Source: Paenibacillus phytohabitans
GTDB taxonomy: Bacteria; Bacillota; Bacilli; Paenibacillales; Paenibacillaceae
Direction: 5' to 3'
Assembly: GCF_013141775.1 (NCBI RefSeq)
Contig: NZ_WHOB01000097.1
Span: forward strand, 186,001 to 250,000
Length of the DNA stretch: 64,000 nt
Shown: positions 1-8,370 of the stretch, piece after piece
Position numbering within the stretch: position 1 is the first letter of the stretch
How the letters are laid out: each line of letters starts with the position of its first letter
Notes under the pieces: model-generated
Told to the model about the DNA's origin: nothing
Database searches by the model: none
Seen by the model: only the letters and a program-made list of their open reading frames with translations
Translations under genes and position numbers: made by a program

Positions 1-1
1 C

Positions 2-136
2 AAATGCTACGGCGGTGACATTTCGCGTAAGCGGAAGCTGCTGGAGAAGCAGAAGGAAGGTAAGAAGCGCATGAAGCAAGTGGGCAGCGTAGAGGTGCCG
101 CAGGAAGCGTTCATGGCTGTGCTTCAGATTGAGTAG
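2..136 (+). CDS. lepA: Elongation factor 4 (LepA), C-terminal end only
   Basis: Partial gene. The frame from base 2 to the TAG at 134-136 encodes the last 44 residues of a translational GTPase of the LepA/EF4 family. It contains the lysine/arginine-rich KCYGGDISRKRKLLEKQK stretch and ends in a VEVPQEAFMAVL-type tail, both typical of the LepA C-terminal domain. LepA acts on the ribosome to remodel stalled elongation or assist initiation complexes (family knowledge). In Bacillales lepA is commonly followed by hemW and then the hrcA operon, as here. The GTPase domain lies outside the window, so only the tail can be judged. A strong terminator follows 46 bases downstream. Confidence 0.93.
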   Translation, partial: KCYGGDISRKRKLLEKQKEGKKRMKQVGSVEVPQEAFMAVLQIE

Positions 137-181
137 CAGCGTGCAGGCTCCCTGGAGCTGACAGCTGGATTATAGACCTGC

Positions 182-207
182 AAGGGAAGCCGTAGGGCTT
201 CCCTTTT
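182..207 (+). terminator. Rho-independent terminator after lepA
   Basis: Perfect 10-bp stem (182-191 with 196-205), four-base loop, short T-run. It separates lepA from hemW. Confidence 0.8.
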
Positions 208-269
208 CTGGAAATATTATTTTTCCCGGAGAAACAGGATTAAGATAATAATCATCGCTTATTTCTCGC

Positions 270-311
270 AGAAACGGGTGCCGTCCTAAGCAGGGCGGCG
301 CAGCCGTTTCT
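270..311 (+). repeat. Nested hairpin repeat, copy 1 (upstream of hemW)
   Basis: AGAAACGG at 270-277 pairs with CCGTTTCT at 304-311. A second stem (CCGTCC with GGGCGG) lies inside. A close relative sits at 7048-7087 upstream of dnaJ, and the sequence just 5' of each copy is also similar (TTATTTCTCG here, TTACATTTCTCG there). This copy ends about 65 bases before the hemW start codon, so it may lie in the mRNA leader. There is no long T-run, so it is not an obvious terminator. Confidence 0.7.
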
Positions 312-375
312 TCTTACTTTTCAGCAGCAGAGGCTGCAAATAGCTTTTACATTAAATAGAACAAAGGAGACAGCT

Positions 376-1548
376 ATGAACACAGCACGCAATGGCCGTC
401 CCCCTGAGGCCGTATATATTCATATCCCGTTTTGCACCAATAAGTGCTTCTACTGTGATTTCAATTCCTATGTCCTGAAGGATCAGCCGGTCATGGAGTA
501 TCTGTATGCCCTTGACCGTGAGATGGAGCTGACCGTGAAGAACACGCCTCCCGGTGTAATCAAGACTATTTTTGTCGGCGGCGGTACGCCTACAGTGCTT
601 AAACCGGATGAGATGGCATATTTCCTGCAATCGGTCCGCAGACACTTCCCGCAGTGGGATGAGAATATCGAGTTCTCTATGGAAGCTAATCCCGGCACTA
701 CCGATATAGATAAGCTCAGAGTAATGAAGGAAGGCGGCGTCAACCGGGTCAGCTTCGGCGTTCAGGCGTTCCAGAACGAGCTGCTGAGCGGAATCGGCCG
801 CATTCATGATGTGGATGATGTCTACCGCAGTCTGGAGAATGCCCGCGCGGCCGGGCTGGATAATCTTTCGCTGGATCTGATGTTCGGCCTGCCGAACCAG
901 ACGGTGGATATGCTGAGAGAGAGCATCGACAAGGCGCTGGCGCTGGATCTTCCCCACTATTCTATCTATAGTCTCAAGGTTGAGGAGAACACGCTATTCC
1001 ACACCCTATTTAATAAGAACAAACTTCCCCTGCCGAATGAAGAGGATGAGCTGGCGATGTATCTGCTGCTTATGTCCACCATGGAAGCTGCGGGTTATAC
1101 GCAATATGAGATCAGCAATTTTGCCAAGCCGGGGATGGAGAGCCGCCACAATATTACCTACTGGCGTAACGAGGATTATTATGGCCTCGGTGCCGGGGCG
1201 CACGGATATGTAGGCCGCCAGCGGCATATGAATATCAAGGGCGTTAATCCGTATAATGAAGCTACGCGCAGCGGGCTGCCCCGTCTGGACAGCTTCCCTA
1301 TCTCCGAGCAGGAGGCGATGGAGGATTTCATGATGGTCGGCCTGCGGATGCGCGAAGGGGTGTCGGATACGGCATTCCGCTCACAATTCGGGAAGTCGCT
1401 GGAGGATATTTTTGCGGGATCGCTGCATAAAATGCTTAAGGCAGGGCTGCTGGAGCAGACGGGGGACACCTATCGTCTGAGCAAGCAGGGAATCCTGTTC
1501 GGCAACGATGTATTTGGAGAATTTGTCGGTGCTTTGACAGAAGTTTAA
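376..1548 (+). CDS. hemW: HemW-like radical SAM protein (coproporphyrinogen III oxidase family)
   Basis: A 390-residue radical SAM enzyme of the HemN/HemW family. The cluster-binding motif is C20-x3-C24-x2-C27 in PFCTNKCFYCDF, followed by the GGGTP SAM-binding segment near residue 68. HemW-type proteins are thought to be haem chaperones, whereas true HemN is a coproporphyrinogen dehydrogenase. The length of about 390 rather than about 450, and the position between lepA and hrcA, favour HemW. The ATG at 376 follows AAAGGAGA. A nested hairpin repeat lies in the leader. The gene is probably transcribed from its own promoter, because a terminator separates it from lepA. No unusual residues were seen. 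Confidence 0.92.
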   Translation: MNTARNGRPPEAVYIHIPFCTNKCFYCDFNSYVLKDQPVMEYLYALDREMELTVKNTPPGVIKTIFVGGGTPTVLKPDEMAYFLQSVRRHFPQWDENIEFSMEANPGTTDIDKLRVMKEGGVNRVSFGVQAFQNELLSGIGRIHDVDDVYRSLENARAAGLDNLSLDLMFGLPNQTVDMLRESIDKALALDLPHYSIYSLKVEENTLFHTLFNKNKLPLPNEEDELAMYLLLMSTMEAAGYTQYEISNFAKPGMESRHNITYWRNEDYYGLGAGAHGYVGRQRHMNIKGVNPYNEATRSGLPRLDSFPISEQEAMEDFMMVGLRMREGVSDTAFRSQFGKSLEDIFAGSLHKMLKAGLLEQTGDTYRLSKQGILFGNDVFGEFVGALTEV

Positions 1549-1622
1549 TTTTAAAATACCCCTTGAATTGTAATTCACTCTGTTGTATATTTATTCATAT
1601 TAACAACGAGGGGTGAGTCAAA

Positions 1623-2132
1623 GTGCTTGTCAAAACGGATATGTTCCGCCAGTCTTCTCCTGCGGGAGATCAACAAGTGATATGCAGAAATGCTACAGTG
1701 GAGGATGTAGAGCCGCTGTATCTGATGATAGAGGAATACGCTCAGCGCGGAATTATGCTGCCCCGTTCCAGGCAAGCACTGACCCGCCAGATCGATCAGT
1801 TCGTGATTGCCGAAATCGGCGGCAGATTTGTCGGCTGCGGATCCTTGTTCAGACTCGGAAGCGACCTCGTAGAGGTGCGTTCGATCGGTCTGCGCGATGA
1901 AGGCAAGGGCAAAGGCGTAGGCTCGATGATTCTGGAGAAGCTGACGGAAGAAGCCAGACGCCAGAAAATCCCGAAGATTATGGCTTTGACCTATGCCGTG
2001 GATTTCTTCCTCAGAAACGGCTTCGATGTGGTGGAGAAGGAGATTTTCCCGGAGAAGGTCTGGACTGATTGTGTGCACTGCAAGAAGCAGCATGCCTGCG
2101 ATGAAATCGCTGTGCTGAAGAGATTGGATTAA
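1623..2132 (+). CDS. GNAT-family N-acetyltransferase (ArgA-like)
   Basis: A 169-residue GNAT protein. The acetyl-CoA loop is visible as LRDEGKGKGVGSMILEKL (about residues 92-110), after the beta-4 strand that reads VEVRSIGL. The C-terminus has the WTDCVHC-x3-HACDE segment seen in short ArgA-like acetyltransferases of Firmicutes, so a role in N-acetylglutamate formation or a related amino-acid acetylation is possible but not shown. The GTG at 1623 is preceded by ACGAGGGG at about nine bases; an ATG at 1641 is a weaker alternative. It lies 74 bases after hemW with no visible terminator between, so it may be cotranscribed. A terminator follows. Confidence 0.85.
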   Translation: MLVKTDMFRQSSPAGDQQVICRNATVEDVEPLYLMIEEYAQRGIMLPRSRQALTRQIDQFVIAEIGGRFVGCGSLFRLGSDLVEVRSIGLRDEGKGKGVGSMILEKLTEEARRQKIPKIMALTYAVDFFLRNGFDVVEKEIFPEKVWTDCVHCKKQHACDEIAVLKRLD

Positions 2133-2172
2133 ACCGGGGGGCCACAGGTTCTGCGGCAACCTATATAATAAG

Positions 2173-2218
2173 AAACCACTGCCCTACGGATCGGAAGCTC
2201 CGGGGGAGTGGTTTTTTT
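2173..2218 (+). terminator. Terminator after the GNAT gene
   Basis: AAACCACT (2173-2180) pairs with AGTGGTTT (2207-2214), with an additional CC/GG inner stem, followed by a run of seven T. Confidence 0.85.
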
Positions 2219-2300
2219 GCGCGGATATGTGGATGTTACACTTCACTCTATATAGTGAATATTTGGATCTGTGCTGCTGTTGTCGCTTCTAAGCATTCAA

Positions 2301-2317
2301 GTTGTATAACGTACAAC
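2301..2317. repeat. TTGTA/TACAA palindrome
   Basis: GTTGTATAACGTACAAC is a near-perfect inverted repeat. Its reverse complement occurs exactly at 46073-46089, and the match continues into CTTGAAT-x-CTTA on the flank. It lies in the 218-base gap between two converging genes. See the cluster entries at 23129 and 46073 for the rest of the family. Confidence 0.75.
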
Positions 2318-2350
2318 AATTCCGCTTCGCACACAGATGCGGTTGACCGG

Positions 2351-3064
2351 TTACCTGGCATAAATAAGCTTGCGCTGCTGCTCTATCAGCTCGGCCAGCT
2401 CCGGAGTGGCATATGCAGAGTGAAATGAAGGGAACATTGTATTATAGGCAATCCTTCTGGTGGACCCGTCTTTCATTTCGATTTCCATCCAGTACAGATT
2501 GCCCACCCAGCTCTTGGTCTGTTTGGACAGCTCCTCTTGCGGGATGTACTCCAGCTTGGGGAATTCACGGATGAATATGGCGTTGGCCTCCGGAGTAAAG
2601 TCCATCAGCTCTGAACCGTCATTGCCGCTGATGAAACGGACGGTTTGTATTTTGCCCACGGCATCCAGCAGATCGTTAAGGGTTCTGGCTGCAGGGTTGC
2701 TGTACGCCTCATAGAGCTGGTCACCCGCCCAGATTCTCGCCGAAGGTTCATATCCATTCACTTCATAGAGCTGAGTACCTGTCTTCAGATTCGTGGCATC
2801 TCCATCCTGCATCTTCTTACGGGGACATCTATGCTCGGTTTTGCTGTAGGTAATCTTGCCGATAGCCTTTCCTTTGCTCAGTCCGCTGAGATCACTATCC
2901 GTATCACCGCCATAGAGGACACCATTCCATTGCAGGACGGATGCATAATCCACATCGTCAAAGTAACACTTGTTCTGAGTTGTTTTCACTGTATAGGCCG
3001 TAAGCAACAGCACACATAGGATCACGGCGGATAAGGCAAATAACCATGGTTTCATCAAGCGCAT
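2351..3064 (-). CDS. Membrane-anchored protein of unknown function
   Basis: A 237-residue protein that I do not recognise. The chosen ATG (3062-3064, complement) follows AAGGGGTGA on the minus strand; the frame remains open further upstream but has no ribosome-binding site there. Residues about 6-24 form one hydrophobic segment (PWLFALSAVILCVLLLTAY) that would act as an uncleaved anchor or signal. The remaining roughly 210 residues are soluble and probably extracytoplasmic, with many aromatic and acidic residues. No lipobox, catalytic motif or repeat was seen. It converges with the GNAT gene and diverges from the heat-shock operon, whose promoter starts about 120 bases away. It is probably a monocistronic accessory gene. 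Confidence 0.7.
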   Translation of the reverse strand: MRLMKPWLFALSAVILCVLLLTAYTVKTTQNKCYFDDVDYASVLQWNGVLYGGDTDSDLSGLSKGKAIGKITYSKTEHRCPRKKMQDGDATNLKTGTQLYEVNGYEPSARIWAGDQLYEAYSNPAARTLNDLLDAVGKIQTVRFISGNDGSELMDFTPEANAIFIREFPKLEYIPQEELSKQTKSWVGNLYWMEIEMKDGSTRRIAYNTMFPSFHSAYATPELAELIEQQRKLIYAR

Positions 3065-3186
3065 TTCATCACCCCTTGTTCTATCTGACGATGAAGCGGA
3101 TGAATGGTTGCGGGGGCATATCCGAAATAATGGTTTTATCTTGAAAAAAATGCATCCGCCAGTGCTTTGTGATTTGTGAAACTGAC

Positions 3187-3216
3187 TTGACAATGCCAAG
3201 GTCAGTTTGGTATTTT
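3187..3216 (+). promoter_or_regulatory. SigA-type promoter of the hrcA operon
   Basis: TTGACA at 3187-3192 and TATTTT at 3211-3216 with an 18-base spacer. The CIRCE operator begins 12 bases downstream, which places it over or just after the transcription start, as in other HrcA-controlled operons. Confidence 0.75.
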
Positions 3217-3227
3217 TGTATTAGTGG

Positions 3228-3254
3228 TTAGCACTCATCTGACTAGAGTGCTAA
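3228..3254 (+). promoter_or_regulatory. CIRCE operator (HrcA binding site)
   Basis: TTAGCACTC (3228-3236), nine-base spacer, GAGTGCTAA (3246-3254): an exact match to the CIRCE consensus. It lies between the promoter and hrcA, which indicates autorepression by HrcA and release on heat shock when GroE is titrated (established for the family). Confidence 0.97.
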
Positions 3255-3288
3255 CGAATCGGAGCCACAGCCGATAGGAGGGAATAAC

Positions 3289-4320
3289 ATGTTAACTGAA
3301 CGCCAGAGAATGATACTGAATGCAATCGTAGATGATTATATTCTTTCCGCTGAGCCGGTAGGCTCGCGCAGTATCTCGAAACGCGGCGATGTAGGCTACA
3401 GTCCTGCAACGATCCGCAACGAAATGGCTGATCTTGAGGACCTGGGGTACCTGGAGCAACCTCATACTTCGGCAGGGAGAATCCCTTCTCATAAGGGCTA
3501 CCGCTATTATGTGGACCATCTGGTACCGTGGAATTCCGCCGAAACGGCCGAACTGGGCACGATCCGCGCTTTTTTCGCCGAGAAGCTGAATGCGACAGAG
3601 CAGGTTATCCAACATGCGGCAATGATTCTTTCCAATATGACGAATTATACTTCCATCCTGCTGGGACCGGAGGTTTTTCATACTTCATTGCGCCACTTTC
3701 AGCTGCTTCCGCTCGATGACAACACTGCGGTGGCGATTATCGTTACCAGCACGGGACAGGTGGAGAACAAGATCGTCAACCTTCCTCCGGATATTTCTGT
3801 ATCCGAGATGGAGAAGGTCGTCAATCTGCTGAACAGCAAGCTGGTGAATGTACCGCTCTATAAGCTGAAGAGCCAGCTCTATTCCGAGCTGGGTGAGGAA
3901 ATGCAGCGTCACATCTCCCACTATGAAGAATTAATGCAGGTGCTGGACACGGCGCTCGAAAGCGACCATGAACAGCGCATCTATCTCAGCGGTGCAACGA
4001 ATATGCTGACCCAGCCGGAGTTCAAGGACGTCGACAAGGTGAAGAATATTCTGGACCTGCTGGAAGAGACGCCAACCCTGCTCAAAATGCTGACCCCGGC
4101 AAGCGGCGGAACTGGGATGCAAGTGCGCATTGGTACAGAGAATAAGCATGATGCTTTTGCGAACTGCAGTCTGATTACCGCTACCTATTCGCTGGATGGC
4201 AAGGCGCTGGGGAGCATCGGTATCCTGGGTCCGACCCGGATGGAGTATGCGCGCGTAATGGGCATTCTGGGGATTCTGTCCCGGGATTTGACAGCGATGC
4301 TGGCACACTGGTATAAGTGA
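3289..4320 (+). CDS. hrcA: Heat-inducible transcription repressor HrcA
   Basis: A 343-residue repressor of class I heat-shock genes. The N-terminal winged helix (about residues 1-75) has the family signature LTERQRMILNAIVDDYI, then EPVGSRSISK and a YSPATIRNEMADLE recognition region. The rest is the dimerisation and GAF-like core. HrcA binds CIRCE as a dimer and needs GroEL for activity. A perfect CIRCE lies 35 bases upstream of this gene, so the operon is autoregulated. The ATG at 3289 is preceded by GATAGGAGGG. Length is normal for the family. grpE follows after 49 bases. Confidence 0.97.
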   Translation: MLTERQRMILNAIVDDYILSAEPVGSRSISKRGDVGYSPATIRNEMADLEDLGYLEQPHTSAGRIPSHKGYRYYVDHLVPWNSAETAELGTIRAFFAEKLNATEQVIQHAAMILSNMTNYTSILLGPEVFHTSLRHFQLLPLDDNTAVAIIVTSTGQVENKIVNLPPDISVSEMEKVVNLLNSKLVNVPLYKLKSQLYSELGEEMQRHISHYEELMQVLDTALESDHEQRIYLSGATNMLTQPEFKDVDKVKNILDLLEETPTLLKMLTPASGGTGMQVRIGTENKHDAFANCSLITATYSLDGKALGSIGILGPTRMEYARVMGILGILSRDLTAMLAHWYK

Positions 4321-4369
4321 ACAGAGCGTAATTGATTACGGTGAATGATGATAAGGAGGTGAAGACAAC

Positions 4370-4960
4370 TTGAAAGAGGAAGAGGTTCAGGAAATGAATG
4401 AACAGAATGATCCCTCCATAAATGAAAACCAGGCTGCTGATGAGGCGGAAGCTGCAGAAGGCACTGGCACATTTACGGCTGAAGAGGCCGGCGAGGCGGC
4501 TTCAGGCAGTGGAGAGGATTTCGGACGGCTGCAGGAGCTTGCAAATGAACATCAGGCGCGCGCACTGCGTGTACAGGCTGATTTCGATAACTTCCGCCGC
4601 CGCACACAGAAGGAAAAGGAAGAGCTGGCGCAATATGCGACTTCCAAGCTCGTAACTGAATTGCTTCCGGTACTCGACAATTTCGAGCGTGCACTGGCTA
4701 CATCTCCGGCAGGCGCGGATTCCGAAGCGTTCACCAAAGGCATCAATATGATTTTCCGGCAGCTGGATGGAGTGCTGAGGTCTGAAGGACTTACAGCTAT
4801 GGAAACGGTAGGACAGCCTTTTAACCCTGAATATCATCAGGCGATCATGCAGGTGGAGAGCGAGGAGCACGAGGAAGGCATCGTGACAGAAGAAGTCCAG
4901 AAGGGCTATCTCCTGAAAGATAAAGTTCTTCGTCCGGCCATGGTCAAAGTCAGCATGTAG
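4370..4960 (+). CDS. grpE: Nucleotide exchange factor GrpE
   Basis: A 196-residue co-chaperone that speeds ADP release from DnaK. The first 45 residues are acidic and low in complexity. They are followed by the long coiled helix (about residues 50-90, with RVQADFDNFRRRTQKEKEEL) and the C-terminal beta domain ending in LRPAMVKVSM. The TTG at 4370 is chosen because ATAAGGAGGTG lies at the right distance; an ATG at 4394 would lack such a site. It lies in the CIRCE operon between hrcA and dnaK. Confidence 0.95.
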   Translation: MKEEEVQEMNEQNDPSINENQAADEAEAAEGTGTFTAEEAGEAASGSGEDFGRLQELANEHQARALRVQADFDNFRRRTQKEKEELAQYATSKLVTELLPVLDNFERALATSPAGADSEAFTKGINMIFRQLDGVLRSEGLTAMETVGQPFNPEYHQAIMQVESEEHEEGIVTEEVQKGYLLKDKVLRPAMVKVSM

Positions 4961-5070
4961 TTCTGTCTATATAAGTGAGCATTATTCTATGAAGGCAACG
5001 TTACACCACAATAATAATATGAATGGTTGAAGCCCCGGGCTTCACCTTATGTCTGAGGAGGCAAATTACA

Positions 5071-6918
5071 GTGAGTAAAGTTATCGGTATTGACTTAGGA
5101 ACCACCAACTCTTGCGTTGCCGTTATGGAAGGCGGCGAAGCCGTCGTTATCCCGAATCCGGAAGGCGCGCGTACAACCCCGTCGGTGGTAGGCTTCAAGA
5201 AAGACGGCGAGCGTATCGTCGGCGAGACAGCTAAACGCCAGGCCATCACGAACCCGGACCGTACCATCGCTTCCATTAAGCGCCACATGGGTACGAACCA
5301 CAAAGAAAGCATTGACGGCAAAGACTACTCCGCACAGGAAATTTCGGCGATGATTCTCCAGAAGCTGAAATCCGATGCTGAAGCCTATCTGGGCCAGACA
5401 GTAACCCAGGCCGTTATTACGGTTCCTGCATATTTTAATGACAGCCAGCGTCAAGCTACGAAGGATGCGGGCAAAATTGCCGGTCTTGAAGTTCTGCGTA
5501 TTGTCAACGAGCCAACGGCAGCAGCACTTGCTTACGGTCTGGAGAAATCCGAAGACCAGACGATCCTTGTCTATGACCTTGGCGGCGGTACATTCGACGT
5601 ATCGATCCTTGAACTGGGCGACGGCTTCTTCGAAGTAAAAGCTACCAGCGGTGACAACCGTCTGGGCGGGGATGATTTTGACCAGCTGGTTATGGATTAT
5701 CTCGTGGCTGAATTCAAGAAAGAGCAAGGCATTGACCTGAGCAAAGACAAAGCGGCTGTACAACGTCTGAAGGACGCTGCAGAAAAAGCGAAAAAAGAGC
5801 TGTCCGGCGTACTGACAACTACTGTATCGCTGCCGTTCATCACGGTTGTTGACGGAGTACCACAGCACTTGGAGGTCAACCTGACCCGTGCCAAGTTCGA
5901 CGAACTGACTGCAAGCCTGGTAGAGCGTACGCTGGGACCAACCCGTCAGGCGCTGAGCGATGCCGGCATGACGCCTGCTGATCTGGACAGAATCGTGCTT
6001 GTCGGCGGTTCCACACGTATTCCTGCCGTACAGGATGCGATCAAGAAGCTTACAGGCAAAGAGCCTCACAAAGGCGTTAACCCGGATGAAGTAGTAGCCC
6101 TTGGTGCTGCTGTTCAAGCGGGCGTGCTGACTGGTGATGTTAAAGACGTGGTCTTGCTTGACGTAACTCCGCTGTCCCTGGGGATTGAAACTGCAGGCGG
6201 CGTATTCACGAAGATGATCGAGCGCAACACTACGATCCCTACAAGTAAATCGCAGGTGTTCTCGACCTTCGCTGACAGCCAGCCGAGCGTGGAAATCCAC
6301 GTACTGCAGGGTGAGCGCCAGATGGCGAACGGCAACAAGACACTGGGACGCTTCATGCTGAACGAGATTCCACCGGCACCGCGCGGTGTACCGCAGATCG
6401 AAGTAACCTTCGACATCGATGCCAACGGTATCGTTAACGTATCTGCTACGGATAAAGGCACCAACAAGAGCCAGAAGATCACTATCACTTCTTCCAGCGG
6501 CTTGAGCGATGCTGAAGTAGAACAGATGATGAAGGATGCCGAGCTGCACGCTGAGGAAGACCGCAAGCGTAAAGAACTGGTAGAAGCGAAGAACAACGCT
6601 GACCAGCTCGTATACTCCACGGACAAAGTCATCAAGGACCTTGCTGACAAAGTCGACGCTTCCGAAATCGAGAAAGCCAATGAAGCCAAAGACAAAGTGA
6701 AGGCTGCACTGGAAACCGACAACCTGGAAGAAATCACTGCTGCTACAGAGGCGCTGAATGAGATCGTACAGCAGTTGTCTGTGAAGCTGTATGAACAGGC
6801 TGCACAAGCTGAGCAAGGCGCTGAAGGCGGCCAGGGAGCTTCTGAAGGCAATGCCAAGAAAGACAACGTGGTAGACGCCGATTATGAAGTGGTTGACGAT
6901 GAGAAGAATCAAGGGTAA
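5071..6918 (+). CDS. dnaK: Molecular chaperone DnaK (Hsp70)
   Basis: A 615-residue Hsp70. The ATPase domain starts with VIGIDLGTTNSCVAVMEGG and contains VYDLGGGTFDVSIL and the VGGSTRIPAVQ motif. The substrate-binding domain begins around DVTPLSLGIETAGG, and a helical lid follows. The C-terminus ends in VVDADYEVVDDEKNQG, close to the usual tail. The GTG at 5071 follows GAGGAGG. The leader from 4961 contains a GC-rich hairpin (TGAAGCCC pairing with GGGCTTCA at about 5028-5044) without a T-run, which could be an mRNA processing or stability element. It works with GrpE and DnaJ encoded on either side. The frame remains open upstream to 5023, but that part lacks family similarity. Confidence 0.98.
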   Translation: MSKVIGIDLGTTNSCVAVMEGGEAVVIPNPEGARTTPSVVGFKKDGERIVGETAKRQAITNPDRTIASIKRHMGTNHKESIDGKDYSAQEISAMILQKLKSDAEAYLGQTVTQAVITVPAYFNDSQRQATKDAGKIAGLEVLRIVNEPTAAALAYGLEKSEDQTILVYDLGGGTFDVSILELGDGFFEVKATSGDNRLGGDDFDQLVMDYLVAEFKKEQGIDLSKDKAAVQRLKDAAEKAKKELSGVLTTTVSLPFITVVDGVPQHLEVNLTRAKFDELTASLVERTLGPTRQALSDAGMTPADLDRIVLVGGSTRIPAVQDAIKKLTGKEPHKGVNPDEVVALGAAVQAGVLTGDVKDVVLLDVTPLSLGIETAGGVFTKMIERNTTIPTSKSQVFSTFADSQPSVEIHVLQGERQMANGNKTLGRFMLNEIPPAPRGVPQIEVTFDIDANGIVNVSATDKGTNKSQKITITSSSGLSDAEVEQMMKDAELHAEEDRKRKELVEAKNNADQLVYSTDKVIKDLADKVDASEIEKANEAKDKVKAALETDNLEEITAATEALNEIVQQLSVKLYEQAAQAEQGAEGGQGASEGNAKKDNVVDADYEVVDDEKNQG

Positions 6919-6947
6919 CCTTAAACGATAAGTTTCTATTTGGTGAG

Positions 6948-6992
6948 AGGGGAAGGTCAAAACCGGGGCATCCCGTGTTTTGGCTTTCCCTT
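6948..6992 (+). terminator. Terminator-like hairpin between dnaK and dnaJ
   Basis: AGGGGAAGGTCAAAAC pairs imperfectly with GTTTTGGCTTTCCCT around a CGGG/CCCG core, and is followed only by TTTAAAA. It probably gives partial termination, lowering dnaJ expression relative to dnaK. Confidence 0.55.
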
Positions 6993-7047
6993 TAAAATGT
7001 AAGGGTTTATGGGTTTCCCGTCATAAATTTCTTCTTACATTTCTCGA

Positions 7048-7087
7048 AGAAACGGTGCCGTCCCCGCGGGACGGCGTAGCCGTTTCT
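7048..7087 (+). repeat. Nested hairpin repeat, copy 2 (upstream of dnaJ)
   Basis: AGAAACGG (7048-7055) pairs with CCGTTTCT (7080-7087). The inner stem GCCGTCC/GGACGGC is perfect. Same family as 270-311. It ends 50 bases before the dnaJ start codon. Confidence 0.75.
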
Positions 7088-7136
7088 ACTTGCCATGTTA
7101 AGGGCAGAAGAATAACGATGTACGGAGGTGAAAGCA

Positions 7137-8261
7137 GTGGCAGATAAACGCGATTATTATGAGGTTCTGGGCCTCGGAAGAGATGCTTCAGACGAAGATG
7201 TGAAGAAAGCGTACCGTAAGCTGGCGCGCCAGTATCATCCGGATGTGAATAAAGCGGGCGATGCAGAAGCCAAGTTCAAAGAGGTTAAGGAAGCTTACGA
7301 CGTCCTCAGTGACGGGCAGCAGCGGGCTCGTTATGACCAATATGGACATATTGATCCTAACCAGGGCATGGGCGGCGGCTTTGGCGGAGGCGGCGGAGAT
7401 TTCGGCGGTCTTGGCGATATCTTTGACATGTTCTTCGGCGGTGGCGGACGGCGTGATCCGAATGCACCGCAGCGCGGCGGCGATTTGCAGTATACGATGA
7501 CCATTGAATTCAAGGAAGCGGTATTCGGTAAAGAAACCGATATTACCATTCCGCGTACGGAGACCTGTGATACCTGCTTTGGCTCCGGTGCCAAACCTGG
7601 AACGAAGCCGGAGACCTGTTCCGTATGCCACGGCAGCGGCCAGCAGGAATTCGTGCAGAATACACCGCTTGGACAGATGCGTAACCGCCGTCCCTGCTCC
7701 CATTGCAGCGGCACAGGCAAGATCATCAAAGAAAAATGTACAACATGTGCAGGCCAGGGCAAGGTTAAGAAACAGCGCAAGATTCATGTGCGCATTCCTG
7801 CCGGTGTCGATGACGGCGCACAGCTGCGCATGACCGGTGAAGGCGAAGGCGGCACACGCGGCGGCCCTGCCGGAGATCTGTACATTGTGTTCCGCGTCAA
7901 GAATCACGATTTCTTCGAGCGCGAGAACGATGATATTATGTGCGAGGTTCCATTGACGTTCGCTCAGGCGGCGCTTGGTGACGAGATCGAAATCCCTACC
8001 CTTACCGAAAAAGTGAAGCTTAAGATTCCTGCAGGCACACAGACCGGAACCTTCTTCCGCCTCAAAGGCAAAGGTGTTCCGCATCTGCGCGGCAGCGGAG
8101 TCGGCGATCAGCATGTCCGCGTCATTGTGGTCACGCCTAGCAAGCTTAGTGATGAGCAGAAGGACCTGCTCCGCCAGTTCGCCTCCCACAATGGAGAGAA
8201 CACTCATGAGCAGGAGCAGTCTTTCTTTGACCGCGTGAAGCGTGCGTTCCGCGGGGACTGA
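7137..8261 (+). CDS. dnaJ: Chaperone protein DnaJ
   Basis: A 374-residue class I J-protein that delivers substrates to DnaK and stimulates its ATPase. Order of parts: J domain with HPD in QYHPDVNK (about residues 33-40); a glycine/phenylalanine-rich linker (about 75-110); four zinc-binding CxxCxGxG repeats beginning CDTCFGSG, CSVCHGSG, CSHCSGTG and CTTCAGQG; and the C-terminal substrate-binding domains. The GTG at 7137 is chosen because ACGGAGG lies about eight bases upstream; an in-frame GTG at 7128 overlaps that site. The gap to dnaK is 218 bases and contains two hairpins, so dnaJ is probably only partly cotranscribed with dnaK. Confidence 0.97.
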   Translation: MADKRDYYEVLGLGRDASDEDVKKAYRKLARQYHPDVNKAGDAEAKFKEVKEAYDVLSDGQQRARYDQYGHIDPNQGMGGGFGGGGGDFGGLGDIFDMFFGGGGRRDPNAPQRGGDLQYTMTIEFKEAVFGKETDITIPRTETCDTCFGSGAKPGTKPETCSVCHGSGQQEFVQNTPLGQMRNRRPCSHCSGTGKIIKEKCTTCAGQGKVKKQRKIHVRIPAGVDDGAQLRMTGEGEGGTRGGPAGDLYIVFRVKNHDFFERENDDIMCEVPLTFAQAALGDEIEIPTLTEKVKLKIPAGTQTGTFFRLKGKGVPHLRGSGVGDQHVRVIVVTPSKLSDEQKDLLRQFASHNGENTHEQEQSFFDRVKRAFRGD

Positions 8262-8306
8262 TCTTCATAAGAGTATTAATCCTGCGGCCCTACGGAGCCG
8301 CATAGC

Positions 8307-8343
8307 AACGCCCGCCTCCATGGAAATTGGAGGCGGGCGTTTT
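8307..8343 (+). terminator. Terminator of the hrcA-grpE-dnaK-dnaJ operon
   Basis: Perfect GC-rich stem AACGCCCGCCTCC/GGAGGCGGGCGTT with a short loop, followed by T residues. Confidence 0.9.
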
Positions 8344-8370
8344 ATATTTGGCTGGCGCAAACAGACCGGG

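Noticed and set aside
5028..5044. Terminator between grpE and dnaK
   Set aside because: The GC hairpin has no T-run and lies close to the dnaK ribosome-binding site, so at most it is a processing or stability element.
5095..6960. 621-codon open frame antisense to dnaK
   Set aside because: It mirrors the codon bias of dnaK, and the translation is low in recognisable protein pattern. It is a shadow frame.
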